This document shows, one piece after another, positions 23,201 through 30,182 of a stretch of DNA of 64,000 nt. Each line of letters starts with the position of its first letter. Position 1 is the first letter of the stretch. Below the pieces are notes generated by a model. It saw only the letters and a program-made list of their open reading frames with translations, ran no database searches and was not told the origin of the DNA. The position numbers and the translations under genes are program-made. This DNA comes from Lytechinus pictus (Eukaryota; Echinodermata; Echinoidea; Temnopleuroida; Toxopneustidae): contig NC_087251.1 of the NCBI RefSeq assembly GCF_037042905.1, positions 41,226,373 to 41,290,372 on the forward strand. The letters are read 5' to 3'.

Positions 23201-26200
23201 CAGGGTGCATTCACACGCTGCTACCTATGCCAGCTCTACTAGTGCACCGGTAGTAGAACAGACCCTTAGTACACTCAAGACCATCATGGGTATGGATGGG
23301 ACTACTGTTGGTAAGCTATTATGTCTTTGTTAAAGGCAAAATACAGTAGTTGCAGCAAGCAATTATTTCATGAGAAAGTCTCTTAATTCAAGTTTTATTG
23401 TCAAAATATTCTCACACATCGAGATCTGGTACATTAATGTAAACTTATCTTTGTAGAATCATGAAATCTTAGCCCAAAATTGATAATTCTGATACCGGTA
23501 ATCATTAACACAGAAAAGCATATGTGGGACAGTGTGTTAACATTGCTTCGAAAAATACCCAACATTAATGGAATTCCGTGCTTATTTTGCTCATTTCTCA
23601 GCAATTACGCATTTTCCTCCAGAGCTATTTGTCACATATTTATTTATACATACAAACACTTTGGTGGTGATTTCCTTGGATTCTGTTCGAACTCATTTTC
23701 GTTACCATAACTGGTATTTATCTTAAAAGGCAAAAGAAGGTCACCAAGGCCTGAACGATTTTGGCTTTAGCCCAGCTGGCTATCCCATGGCAAACAAGCA
23801 TGCCAAAGAATGAATAACCCTGCCAGGGGGTTGTTTCATAAAGCTGTTCGTAAGTCAAGAGCGACTTTAAGAACAACTAACCATCGCCAATTAACATTTT
23901 GGTGTATAGCATTTACCACAAGAAAGGATGGTAAATTGCCAATTCGTCCACTCACCACATGGTCTACCTTCATTTAGTCTAATGCCATTCCATCCATTAA
24001 CATTTCGTCTGACATTCATTTGGTCCAATCATCACTTCGTCTAATTACCAGTTCGTCTGTTACCATTTCGTCTAATAACCAGTTGGTCTAATACCCATTT
24101 TCTTTTCAGTCATTGTGCACAATTAGCACTTTAGTTTAATTAGACCAAGTGGTATATGGACTAAATGGCTATTGGACCAACTGGTTATGAGACAGAATGG
24201 CATTAGACTAAATGAAAGTAGACCATGTGGTGAGTGGACAAACTTATGGTAGACCAAATGATTGTAGACAAGTTTGCTATTGGACGTATTGGCATTAGAC
24301 AAATTGGAAATAAACCGAAAGGATCACCAGTCGTTCTTAAAGTCGCTCTTAACTTACAAACAGCTTTATGAAACACCCACCAGGTATCCAGTTACTTCAC
24401 GTGGGTCAAGTGCAGCACATTTTGTTGACTTTCTTGCTAAAGATAATTAACCCCATGGCTGGGATTCGAACCCCTGACCCTCTTGTAAGTCAAAAGATAA
24501 AACCTCTAGACCACGACATCTCTACAATGGTACAAGTTTTGAACATTCTGTATATTTTCCTCTTGCTCCAGGACGAGACAGAATTGAGATGTTGAAAAAT
24601 AATACCCGATATTTCAGGAGGCGTTGTATGGAGCTAGGGTTCATTGTTTATGGCAATGATGACTCACCTGTTGTACCGGTTCTTCTTTATCTACCAGCAA
24701 AAATTACGTAAGATTTTTTTTTTCTTAGTTGATCTTTGGCATTTGTGATAATATATATAATAGGCAGCTTTGTATCACCAGACCGAACGTCAAGCTACTA
24801 TAGGCGGTGCTGCACCATCCCGAGTTTGCTCAATCTCGAGATTTTAGCCCGATCAGCCCTCTTCGCGATTAATCTCGAGATTCAAGAAACCCCGTCTGCA
24901 CCATCCCACGAAGAGCGATTCCTGCTCGAGCGAGGCAACAAGCCCGATATTACGAGCATGCGCACTTTCGGATCTTGGAGTTTCAACGGCCCGCGCTTTT
25001 GAATAACTTCCCGCAATATGCAAGCAATGTACTCCTTTCACTAGCACTTTCGCCGAATTCAACCGGTGTTATGCAACAATCCTCTCAGCTCAGCGAGTGA
25101 AGAAGTGATGTATTCTTCGTTAAATATGATGGCGGAGTAGGAGGCAACGACAGAGAGAGAGAGAGGGAGAGAAGGAGGAAAGAAATGCTATTTGCTCACA
25201 TTTTGCGAAGGAATAAGACAACACTGCTGTCAGTGTTGTTATTGAATATGACCATCGTCGATGAGCGCCTCCCCCTTCGGTCTGGTCTCTCCCCAAATCC
25301 ATTCACTGGTGGGACACCATCGTTGCTTATGAACGCTATTCGCATGTATAAAGTTGACTTTCGCACGTGTTTATGTTTTGACCAAGGCGGAAGTGGAACG
25401 CGAATTGCATTATGGACTGACGTCATGAATAAATTACCCCGAGTCCAATCTCGAGTGCGTCTGCACCGACGAATTAGCGGGATAATTCGTAAAATAGCGC
25501 GCTATTTTGCAAATAAACCCGAGTTGACTTGGGATTGCAATCTCGAGATTAATCCTACGAACTAGCGCGATAATTGCGTCTGCACCGCCAACTATCTCGA
25601 GATTTTTCAGATCGGGATAATTTGCCGGATCAGAAATAGCGCGCTAATTTGAAAACTCGGGATGGTGCAGACGGCCCTTATGAGTGACATAATATTTTGC
25701 CACTGTGCATGCCCAAAGGCTTACACTTTTTCAATGATTTTAGCGTCTTCTTATCTCAATGAGATAAGATAAAAGATAAGAACAAAGATAAGAACGTTTT
25801 CAGAATACCACCCCTGTTTTCCAGCTTTTGTAATACTGAAATGTTCTTTTTCAGGTATGCAGCTCTGTATGAATGAGTAGTAGTATCATCTTCATTACAG
25901 CTGCTTTAGTTACAAATGCTTGTTTTGAAATAATTTGAATTGACATTGGAATTTTATTGAAATTGAGTTGAATTTTGAATTGAATTGAATTGGATTGGAT
26001 TGAATTTGAATTTGAAATTGAATTTAGAGTGTAAATTTGAATTGATTTTTAAGCAAATTATGTAAGCAAAGACCTCTTATTCCTTGAATCGACTTCCAGG
26101 TGTTTTGCCAGGGAGTGTCGTAAACGAGGCCTTGCCGTAGTCGTGGTTGGTTTCCCGGCCACGCCCATCATCGAAGGTCGAGCAAGAATCTGCCTTTCAG

Positions 26201-27897
26201 CCGCACACACCAGAGAGATGCTGGATACGGTAAGTTGAATTCAAACCTAATTAACATTTATGATAACAATCTAAACCTGAGTTAGAATGGATAAAATGAT
26301 CACCCTTGTGTTTGTATGTAGAATGTGTGCTGAATGATTCTGGTAGATGGTATGTAATTGCCAATGGTTCTTTTTTTTTTCGGTCTGCCATGTCCAGCTT
26401 CTTAATGTTTAACGGCAAGTATTTTACAAGGCAAAGGTGCTTATTGAAAATCAATAACATAAAAAAATGAGTTGATGAATAATGAAAACTATAATTCACA
26501 AATGTATTACTTATCATCAGCCATATTGTAGTCAATCAATCTATGAAAATGAATACAATAAAACAGCGGTAATCAGTTATATCAGGGAAATGATTTACGA
26601 ATCAGTCGATTCTTCCCCCTTTTTAGTTGGAAGGTGCATCAATATTGATGAGTGTTGTGATAGTCGGGGGTTAAGGCATGTACAGTGTCGAACACAATAA
26701 AAATCAGCAACCCGGCTAAGTAAATAGTATATGGATATGAAAGACAGTGTGAAACAAAAAAAAGATAGTATGTGGTTAAGGATAGTGTGTGTGTGTGTGT
26801 ATTTGAGTTTTGTCAGACGTGTATCAATCAGATATGATTATTTACGTCTGGGACCGACCTTTAACGTCACCATCCGAAAGACGTGACCAGGGCCCAAACC
26901 TCTGCATCAATTTGTAACTTCCCCGCATAGCTTTGATTACAGGCGCACGCCACAACGCCCAGATGATAGTCAGGGGTTGAGGATAGTCTTGGGTAAAGGA
27001 TAGTCTGGGGTACAGGATAGTCCAGGGTAAAGGATAGTACTGGGTAAAGGATAGTCCGGGGTAAAAGTTAGTCCGGGTTTTAAGGATAGTATGGGGTTAG
27101 GAAAATGTAGTGCGAAAAGCATATTACCCAAGCAGATCGAGATTTACAATGATATAGCAACAATTAATCTTGGTTTTAATTGTATACAGATTTTCTTATG
27201 AAATTGGAGTTTACTCCATCTACTTTTATTAACCACAGTTTAAATTAAGACGTAATTTGCGAAGTTGGTTTGGTTATTTTTTTTTGTTTTAGTTTTGTTA
27301 CATCATTTGCCTGACATAAACATGTGGTTCAGAGTAATAAACTCTGGTTTTATGCAGTTTGCTAAGTTGTACAATATGTGTATCTTTTGTTCATTTAGTT
27401 TGGTAACATCAATGACATTTAAATTAACATCTAGCTTTATAGTGATCAGTTTTTCGTGATCAGACATATTTTAAGAATCATGTGTGTTGGCTCAGTTGGT
27501 AGAGCGTCCGTCTCACAACCGGGAGGTCGGGGGTTCAATCAAACCCCGGCCGCGTCAGACCAAAAGACGTTAAAAGATGGGAGTTGCTGCTACCCTGTTG
27601 GCGTCCAACGATTAAAAGGGATAGAGGCTCGTCGATCTGGCGCTGCACAGCGGCTGCCGGGCCCACGATCAATTGGGCAAAGCAAATTTTCGGAGTATTT
27701 CATTTCATGACTATTTCAAACAATAAAATATGGATTTTCATTTCCAAAGGACATCCAGTCTCTAATTTAGTTTGTTCTGTCTCTTTGTATCTTTCCAGGC
27801 ATTGAAGATAATAGATGAAGTTGGTGATCTCCTTGGTGTGAAGTATTCCAGACGTCCATTACCACCACCACCAACAGACAAGTCAAAGATGGAGTAA
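5133..27897 (+). CDS. SPTLC2: Serine palmitoyltransferase subunit 2 (12-exon gene)
   Basis: The enzyme condenses L-serine with palmitoyl-CoA to 3-ketodihydrosphingosine, the first step of sphingolipid synthesis, as the PLP-binding partner of SPTLC1 in the ER membrane. Twelve exons with GT/AG borders join in phase into 548 codons plus TAA: 5133-5273, 16954-17121, 17734-17888, 18876-19021, 20019-20143, 20511-20604, 21233-21338, 22596-22815, 23184-23310, 24572-24707, 26100-26229 and 27799-27897. One membrane segment is predicted at residues 62-81. The alpha-oxoamine synthase fold spans about 155-525, with SDRLNHAS (251-258), DEAHS (337-341) and the Schiff-base lysine K372 in GTFTKSFG. Identity to vertebrate SPTLC2 is high through the catalytic core. 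The N terminus is Asn-Gly rich, as in vertebrates. The C-terminal tail is short and proline-rich. Length fits the family (human 562 aa). Confidence 0.95.
5583..5652 (+). repeat. Imperfect GTTAACGTTAAGTTTAACGTTA repeat
   Basis: Four to five imperfect, partly palindromic GTTAACGTT/TAATGTTAAG motifs lie about 55 bp left of the LTR insertion site. Confidence 0.6.
5706..6251 (+). repeat. 5' LTR
   Basis: This 546-bp copy starts TG, ends CA and matches the 3' copy along its whole length by eye; the encoded reading frames are identical in both copies. It contains a TTTATATGC promoter-like patch near 5845 and a perfect splice donor CAG|GTAAGT at 6075-6083. Confidence 0.95.
6252..10149 (+). other. Long non-coding leader of the LTR element
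   Basis: This is 3.9 kb between the 5' LTR and gag with no long ORF (the longest is 126 codons, 6420-6800, unlike any protein I know). It carries the candidate primer-binding site at 6253, two local tandem duplications (about 7237-7330, and GTGTCAGACnCGTTGGGACT at about 7552 and 7625), and a GC-rich patch at 8220-8350. It may be spliced out of gag mRNA from the LTR donor, carry packaging signals, or be degenerate pol-less filler. No pol homology was seen. Confidence 0.7.
10150..10437 (+). pseudogene. Upstream in-frame part of gag broken by one TAG
   Basis: The frame of the gag ORF continues upstream to ATG 10150, with protein-like composition, and is interrupted only by TAG at 10228. The ATG follows the leader directly. 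The stop may be a nonsense mutation, a sequencing error or a readthrough codon; it has no obvious readthrough context. Confidence 0.55.
10438..12102 (+). CDS. Retrotransposon Gag-like protein with CCHC zinc knuckle
   Basis: The 554-codon ORF has a polar Ser/His-rich N part and a retrotransposon-gag-like helical core at about residues 160-300 (starting [18 protein letters not shown], with [11 protein letters not shown]). The core is followed by a charged linker and a CX2CX4HX4C knuckle at 419-432 (11692-11733). The C terminus has a 10-residue repeat, [14 protein letters not shown]. Such proteins assemble particles and bind the element RNA. The same frame is open upstream from ATG 10150 except for one TAG at 10228-10230, so this 10438 start (a TTG/ATG boundary region) may be an internal fragment of a longer gag. 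Nothing downstream encodes enzymes. Confidence 0.85.
   Translation: MSTDASYHSRTDHHEDCSRNFGHISYGSSKVDQDRYHSQYTDHSRYAPGTPYTSEDSKHLHSSYTQCEPRSNSRVQSTNKHDSYPQSSCHTSNDHSKDDAYIAMMMHCMAVQMKSLSEELKSSRHSSTLDSRLPSLDRGCDALRSYSRGCTGPRVSSLPKYVTFDGRGCWHTFIRNFQLYSEDRGWGQAQQLNELCFCLEGSAIKYFASIIVSSKLNIPYTDVIKKLEQRFASKEFPVAQLQFDFAQQATTETKGEWADRVLSYASRVFDGLPEEIFERQIVQKFCQGLLDHEAGKYAIKSRPRNLDDAIYLVRWFQHRLKYARQRSYDTVEEDPRVNRMGVSGHASNAQQSSGQNSLEDRVPNLEKKVDIQSAPGAQMKSFQSSVQGSVTAVQEQNRHTHSTPSTEDNESQLSCRDVCFACNKSGHFKRNCPECLAVKHVDILSVDDVTVNTTCVDDVTVDTTCVSDVTVNTIGIDNVTLVTVSEDSRASTEDIKHGQSYLVQMLWGSTPPKLSILEFLSSLLWWNQRYVCSLSNGQFHLSCPWLLPPWPPPQ
11773..11892 (+). repeat. 30-bp in-frame minisatellite in gag
   Basis: There are four copies (11773, 11803, 11833, 11863; the last is diverged) of a 30-bp unit, GTAGATGATGTAACTGTAAA plus ten bases. 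Because the unit is a multiple of three, the reading frame stays open and yields a 10-residue repeat after the zinc knuckle. Confidence 0.9.
12103..13120 (+). other. Non-coding 3' part of LTR element with polypurine tract
   Basis: This is about 1 kb between the gag stop and the 3' LTR where pol would be expected to begin. No frame has length or motifs of protease or polymerase. The last bases, GGGAGGAA (13113-13120), are the candidate plus-strand primer. Confidence 0.75.
13121..13666 (+). repeat. 3' LTR
   Basis: This second 546-bp copy of the LTR begins TGTAGTAAATTTGCC and ends ACAACA, followed by the duplicated GATG. The CAG|GTAAGT donor recurs at 13490-13498, 3.46 kb upstream of SPTLC2 exon 2 in the same orientation. 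Confidence 0.95.
13671..15035. mobile_element. Possible TIR element or old repeat in intron 1
   Basis: Near the left end the sequence reads GTATTACCGA after an ACGGTAGATAGGG stretch. Near the right end, reversed, it reads CGTATTACTGA and a similar ACCGTATAGAG stretch, suggesting diverged inverted ends. The interior has an AAACCGCACCC motif twice (about 14195 and 14848) and no coding potential. The borders are uncertain. Confidence 0.35.
15168..15600 (+). repeat. Diverged 270-bp tandem duplication
   Basis: Two blocks (about 15170-15315 and 15440-15597) share, in order, GTATTCTGAAAATT, GGACGTCCC, CTGACACsCC, GGTCAACCAA and GTGCCTCTTCTG-like words. They are diverged and have no coding content. 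Confidence 0.55.
16225..16800 (+). repeat. Tandem ~170-bp repeats with AGGTCA half-sites
   Basis: Three and a half diverged copies start near 16225, 16420, 16585 and 16748. They share TTTCAGGTCACATGA, GTCATAACTT and GTTCATGAAACTTAGACATA-like words. The first copy carries AGGTCAAAGGTCA (16240-16252), a perfect direct repeat of two AGGTCA half-sites with one-base spacing, and the last a near copy (16763-16775). The array ends 150 bp before SPTLC2 exon 2. A degraded copy of its right end lies at about 51835-51995. Confidence 0.7.
16954..17121 (+). CDS. SPTLC2: SPTLC2 coding exon 2 (membrane segment)
   Basis: The acceptor is a pyrimidine tract plus CAG, and the donor is AAG|GTAAGA. The 56 codons (residues 48-103) contain [14 protein letters not shown] and a hydrophobic stretch ending LVGYVRD, aligning with the vertebrate FNEAFEETPMLVAVLTY...GYLRD region. 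An in-frame ATG at 16960 could start a shortened protein. Confidence 0.92.
17734..17888 (+). CDS. SPTLC2: SPTLC2 coding exon 3
   Basis: The exon encodes [20 protein letters not shown] and [12 protein letters not shown], closely matching vertebrate SPTLC2. The exon ends two bases into a lysine codon (WSFK) at the donor GTATGT. Exon 4 supplies the third base. Confidence 0.95.
18434..18636 (+). repeat. ~100-bp tandem duplication in SPTLC2 intron 3
   Basis: Two adjacent copies share GCCAAAATCAGCCCTAAAGT and TCTTTCTTACCATTGCCTCA with few differences. Confidence 0.85.
18876..19021 (+). CDS. SPTLC2: SPTLC2 coding exon 4
   Basis: The acceptor is TACAG. The exon encodes [20 protein letters not shown] and ends [12 protein letters not shown] plus one base of a glycine codon before [15 protein letters not shown] and GxGVCSxRQE are hallmark blocks of the SPT2 family. 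Confidence 0.96.
19497..19807. mobile_element. MITE with GGCCyGTATTCTGAA inverted ends
   Basis: The left end is GGCCTGTATTCTGAAGTCAG and the right end, reversed, is GGCCCGTATTCTGAACTTGG. Inverted similarity continues about 50 bp inward, and both flanks read ATA. It is 311 bp, non-coding, in SPTLC2 intron 4. Confidence 0.75.
20019..20143 (+). CDS. SPTLC2: SPTLC2 coding exon 5
   Basis: The exon completes the split glycine, then reads [20 protein letters not shown] and [18 protein letters not shown]. It ends in phase 0 at AAG|GTAACA and aligns with the vertebrate cofactor-site glycine region (GMGFATNSMNIPALVGK). Confidence 0.96.
20511..20604 (+). CDS. SPTLC2: SPTLC2 coding exon 6
   Basis: The exon reads [20 protein letters not shown] and [11 protein letters not shown] between a TTAG acceptor and a GTGAGT donor. 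It contains His256, equivalent to the ring-stacking His of alpha-oxoamine synthases. Confidence 0.96.
21233..21338 (+). CDS. SPTLC2: SPTLC2 coding exon 7
   Basis: The exon reads [20 protein letters not shown] and [14 protein letters not shown], then two bases of a serine codon before GTCCGT. Phases agree with exons 6 and 8. Confidence 0.95.
21795..21885 (+). repeat. tRNA-derived SINE fragment (Glu-like)
   Basis: The sequence has the layout of a tRNA: GGTATCGTGGACTAGTGGTT (A box), an arm with CTTTCAA, then GACGGGTTTGAAT (weak B box). The anticodon stem is broken and the acceptor stem does not close, so this is a SINE remnant and not a tRNA gene. It lies in SPTLC2 intron 7. Confidence 0.55.
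21891..22017. mobile_element. 127-bp MITE with GGCCCGTAACACAAA ends
   Basis: The left arm GGCCCGTAACACAAAGCTTA is mirrored at the right by TAAGTTTTGTGTTACGGGCC. The arms are about 30 bp, with further GATTGAT/ATCAATC pairing inside, so the unit folds into a hairpin. Confidence 0.85.
22256..22520 (+). repeat. ~110-bp minisatellite in SPTLC2 intron 7
   Basis: About two and a half copies of a unit contain ACTGTACATGCATATTTTGT, GTCATTATACAAAATGTT and a TCATCATCATCA run. The first lies at about 22259, the next at about 22368 and the last partial one at about 22486. Confidence 0.85.
22596..22815 (+). CDS. SPTLC2: SPTLC2 coding exon 8 (PLP lysine)
   Basis: This is the catalytic exon. It begins SMEGSIVKL, contains [17 protein letters not shown] with D337/H340, and holds the PLP-binding motif [15 protein letters not shown] with K372. 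All key residues are present. It ends in phase 0 at AAG|GTCAGT. Confidence 0.98.
23184..23310 (+). CDS. SPTLC2: SPTLC2 coding exon 9
   Basis: The exon reads [20 protein letters not shown] and PPVVEQ-like APVVEQ, then [10 protein letters not shown] with the last glycine codon split at G|GTAAGC. It matches the vertebrate [20 protein letters not shown] region. Confidence 0.96.
23827..24379. mobile_element. Foldback element with TGTTTCATAAAGCTGTT ends
   Basis: The left end TGTTTCATAAAGCTGTTCGT and the following AAGAGCGACTTTAAGAAC are mirrored at 24333-24375. The interior (about 23940-24310) is built of variants of one word, CCATTTCGTCTAAT / CCAGTTGGTCTAAT, in the left half. Its complement, ATTAGACTAAATGG-like, fills the right half, so the whole 550 bp can form one long imperfect hairpin. 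It lies in SPTLC2 intron 9 and is non-coding. Confidence 0.85.
24440..24535 (-). repeat. tRNA-derived SINE, antisense in SPTLC2 intron 9
   Basis: Read on the minus strand it gives GATGTCGTGGTCTAGAGGTT (A box) and GGGGTTCGAATCCC (perfect B box), with an intervening CTTACAA loop. This is a recognisable tRNA-like SINE head. It ends about 40 bp before the exon 10 acceptor. Confidence 0.7.
24572..24707 (+). CDS. SPTLC2: SPTLC2 coding exon 10
   Basis: The acceptor is CTCCAG. The exon encodes [20 protein letters not shown] then [16 protein letters not shown] and ends two bases into codon 473 at GTAAGA. A reversed tRNA-type SINE ends about 40 bp upstream of the acceptor. Confidence 0.96.
24803..25678. 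mobile_element. CpG-rich TIR element with CTGCACCATCCCGAGTTT ends
   Basis: The ends are GGCGGTGCTGCACCATCCCG at the left and, reversed, GGGCCGTCTGCACCATCCCG at the right. Possible TA flanks are present on both sides. The palindrome AATCTCGAGATT or close variants recurs about six times near both ends, and GCGCGCTA-type motifs recur near the right end. The GC and CpG content is far above the host intron. The ORFs inside (24736-25002, 25185-25565) resemble no transposase. It lies in SPTLC2 intron 10. Confidence 0.8.
26100..26229 (+). CDS. SPTLC2: SPTLC2 coding exon 11
   Basis: The exon completes a threonine codon and reads [20 protein letters not shown] then [17 protein letters not shown]. It matches the vertebrate [25 protein letters not shown] block. 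The donor is ACG|GTAAGT. Confidence 0.95.
26960..27100 (+). repeat. 17-18-bp minisatellite in SPTLC2 intron 11
   Basis: Seven or so copies of AGGATAGTCyGGGGTAAA follow one another, with scattered single copies upstream from 26650. Confidence 0.85.
27476..27700 (+). repeat. Full-length tRNA-derived SINE in SPTLC2 intron 11
   Basis: The head reads TGGCTCAGTTGGTAGAGCGT (A box), then a CTCACAA anticodon-type loop and GGGGTTCAATC (B box). The tail (GCGTCAGACCAAAAGACGTT ... GGCGCTGCACAGCGGCTGCC) is a separate conserved SINE body. Both internal RNA polymerase III boxes look good. The acceptor stem does not pair, so it is not a tRNA gene. Confidence 0.85.
27799..27897 (+). CDS. SPTLC2: SPTLC2 coding exon 12 (stop)
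   Basis: The exon reads [19 protein letters not shown] then a short proline-rich tail [13 protein letters not shown] and TAA at 27895-27897. The tail is shorter than in vertebrates and unlike them after YSR. Confidence 0.93.
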   Translation, partial: ALKIIDEVGDLLGVKYSRRPLPPPPTDKSKME

Positions 27898-29578
27898 AAC
27901 TATTTTCATTTTTCTTTAATTCTGATTCCCCATGATGCATTATTACACCCACCAGATATGATTATTTATGTGAGACTTCACCAATTTATATTTGAGCAAT
28001 TTTTTAATCTAAAAAATGAGTGTTTTTTTAATGCAGGTATTGTTTAAGTTTAAAAGCATTTGTCAACAATGATAGTTTATATTTGAGCTGTTTGCCAGTT
28101 GACATTGACAATGTCTTTGAATTTGGTTTTAACCTAATAACTATAACAATTATCATGATGATAATAACATTAATAATGGTGATTATGACAACGATGACTA
28201 TAGTAGTAATAAATAATTTGAAGAATTGTGATGATAATAGTGTTCATGATAACTAGCATAATAGTTATAAAGTAATAACAATAACAGCATAAAGAGCAAC
28301 TATAATGATAATTATTATCACAACAACATGCAGCTCAGGATTATAGCCTCCTGAATACTATGTTTCTAGGTCCATAAGTTTGTTCAGAAAATTAGAAAAT
28401 ACATTGGATCATTTTGTTTGAAAAGTCAATATAATTCTATGTAAAGGTAATTTTTCCAACAGGTCACAAAAACAAAGTTTTGAAGTCTATTTATGGTTGC
28501 AACATCTATCTCATGAATCATGTCTTTATCAAATTTATAATTTCTGGTACCTTCATATAGGTACATTGTACTGCAAGAAGCATACTATCAATATGTAATA
28601 ATTACTATGATTTCGGAAATATGTTTGTTGCTGGCATGCATTACAATCAAAGCTTTTAATAAGGCAATTAATACTTAATTTGGATGATTTATTATTGTGT
28701 CAATTTTTTTTTTCCTCTTTTCAGTTTCTTTTAGCTTTGTATTTCAAATTTTAGGTTGAAGAGGTTTTCACATTTATGTGCTATATATTTCACGAGTCAG
28801 GGAATGTCGGACATTTCCTATGCAGGCATGAAAATTGTCTGCGTTTGTGTGGATTTCCGTTTTTTGAGTAATTTTTGAATATTTTTCAGATTTTTTTCGG
28901 AATTTGTATCTTTAGCGCTACCATATGTATTGCACCACATGGCTATGCGTGTGGATGTATTGTGAGCAATTTCTCAACACGGAGCTCCCGGCCCCGTAGT
29001 GATCTTGCTACCGCTGGCTCCCCTGAGCATGGGCGGGCTAGCTTCTGTGTGGCTCGGCACTTGTGTGTGCTTGTGTTTGTGTGCAGTCGCGGTAAAAATG
29101 TCTTCTACCTTACAGATTTTTTTCCATGAGGAATTTTTGTGTGGATTATCACGTGTTATATGGCAAGTTCTCTTATCATTGTTTAATGTGATTGTGGTCT
29201 GGATATGGACATGCAAATATCAGCATTAAACAAATTAAACATTCTTATTAGAACTATTGAAAGCCAAGAAACATTTAATGTATATCATGCAGAATAGATG
29301 CACTTTAAAGGATATAAAACAAGAAGTATGGTCTTTTTATAAATCACCTTGGAGAAAAAATATGGAATGATAAAGAAAAAAGCTTGCATTAAAATGTTTT
29401 CATTACATTAATTGTGTTTTATACATTGTTTTTATTATCAAACTTCAATGTGAATGTGCCTGTTCTAACATTATTATTCTTGTTATTTGAAGAAGCATTT
29501 TATCCTGTACTAGTGAGAGCTTTATCACAATTTTGTGGTCAGCTTCATTGCTTATGGTGTTGAAATGGTTAAAAATAT
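27898..29578 (+). other. SPTLC2 3' UTR and flank
   Basis: AT-rich DNA after the stop codon. The first AATAAA is at 28208-28213; others lie farther on (for example near 30312), so the 3' UTR could be short or several kb. No other gene is visible. The end of the transcript cannot be set from sequence. Confidence 0.5.
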
Positions 29579-30182
29579 TTAAGGGGAATCCAGCTCTGGT
29601 CATAATATGTTGTGTTTGAAAGGAGAAAAATAAACAAAACAGAATGGTAAAAGTTTGAAAGAAATCGGACAAGCAATAAGAAAGTTATGGCTGTTTCAAA
29701 ATTGAGATCTCTAAGAGTATGTAGATTTCAAATTGGCAACTGGGTAAGTAAATTATGACAAGAGGCAAGGACAACTTTCACATAGGCCATGTACTTTATT
29801 ATCAGTTATTTGTGGTTTTTTCCCCAAGTACCCATTCCCCTGGGGCTGTAATCTAAATATAGCCTAGGCAGTATGCTGTTTTATGTCCTCATAAAAGAAA
29901 AATATAATTTGAAGTAAAACATTTGAAAAAAAATGTAATTTTAGTCATTTTATGTATTGGAGTACATGGAAGAGTAGTCCTTGCCTTACATCACTTTGAC
30001 ATCACATATGTTGCCAATTTGAAATCTCCATAGGTATAGTGATTACCAATATTCACAACTTTTGAAAATTCATAACTTTCTTGTTGTTTGTCCGATATTG
30101 TTCAAACTTTCACCTATCAACTTGTCTGATTTTTCTTTTTCCTCTAAAAGCAAATTTTTATTTGGGTTGGATTCCCCTTTAA
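29579..30182. mobile_element. TTAA-bounded ~600-bp foldback element, family B copy 1
   Basis: It starts TTAAGGGGAATCCAGC and ends GGGTTGGATTCCCCTTTAA. Long inverted halves include AAGTTTGAAAGAAATCGGAC against GTCCGATATTGTTCAAACTT-type sequence. It is non-coding and is the reverse-oriented relative of the copy at 33267. Confidence 0.85.

Noticed and set aside
24736..25565. ORFs of 88 and 126 codons in SPTLC2 intron 10
   Set aside because: They lie across a TIR element with palindromic CTCGAG motifs and show no transposase or other features.
27481..27556. Possible tRNA gene (CAC-like anticodon)
   Set aside because: The acceptor stem does not pair and the SINE body follows directly, so it was called a SINE.
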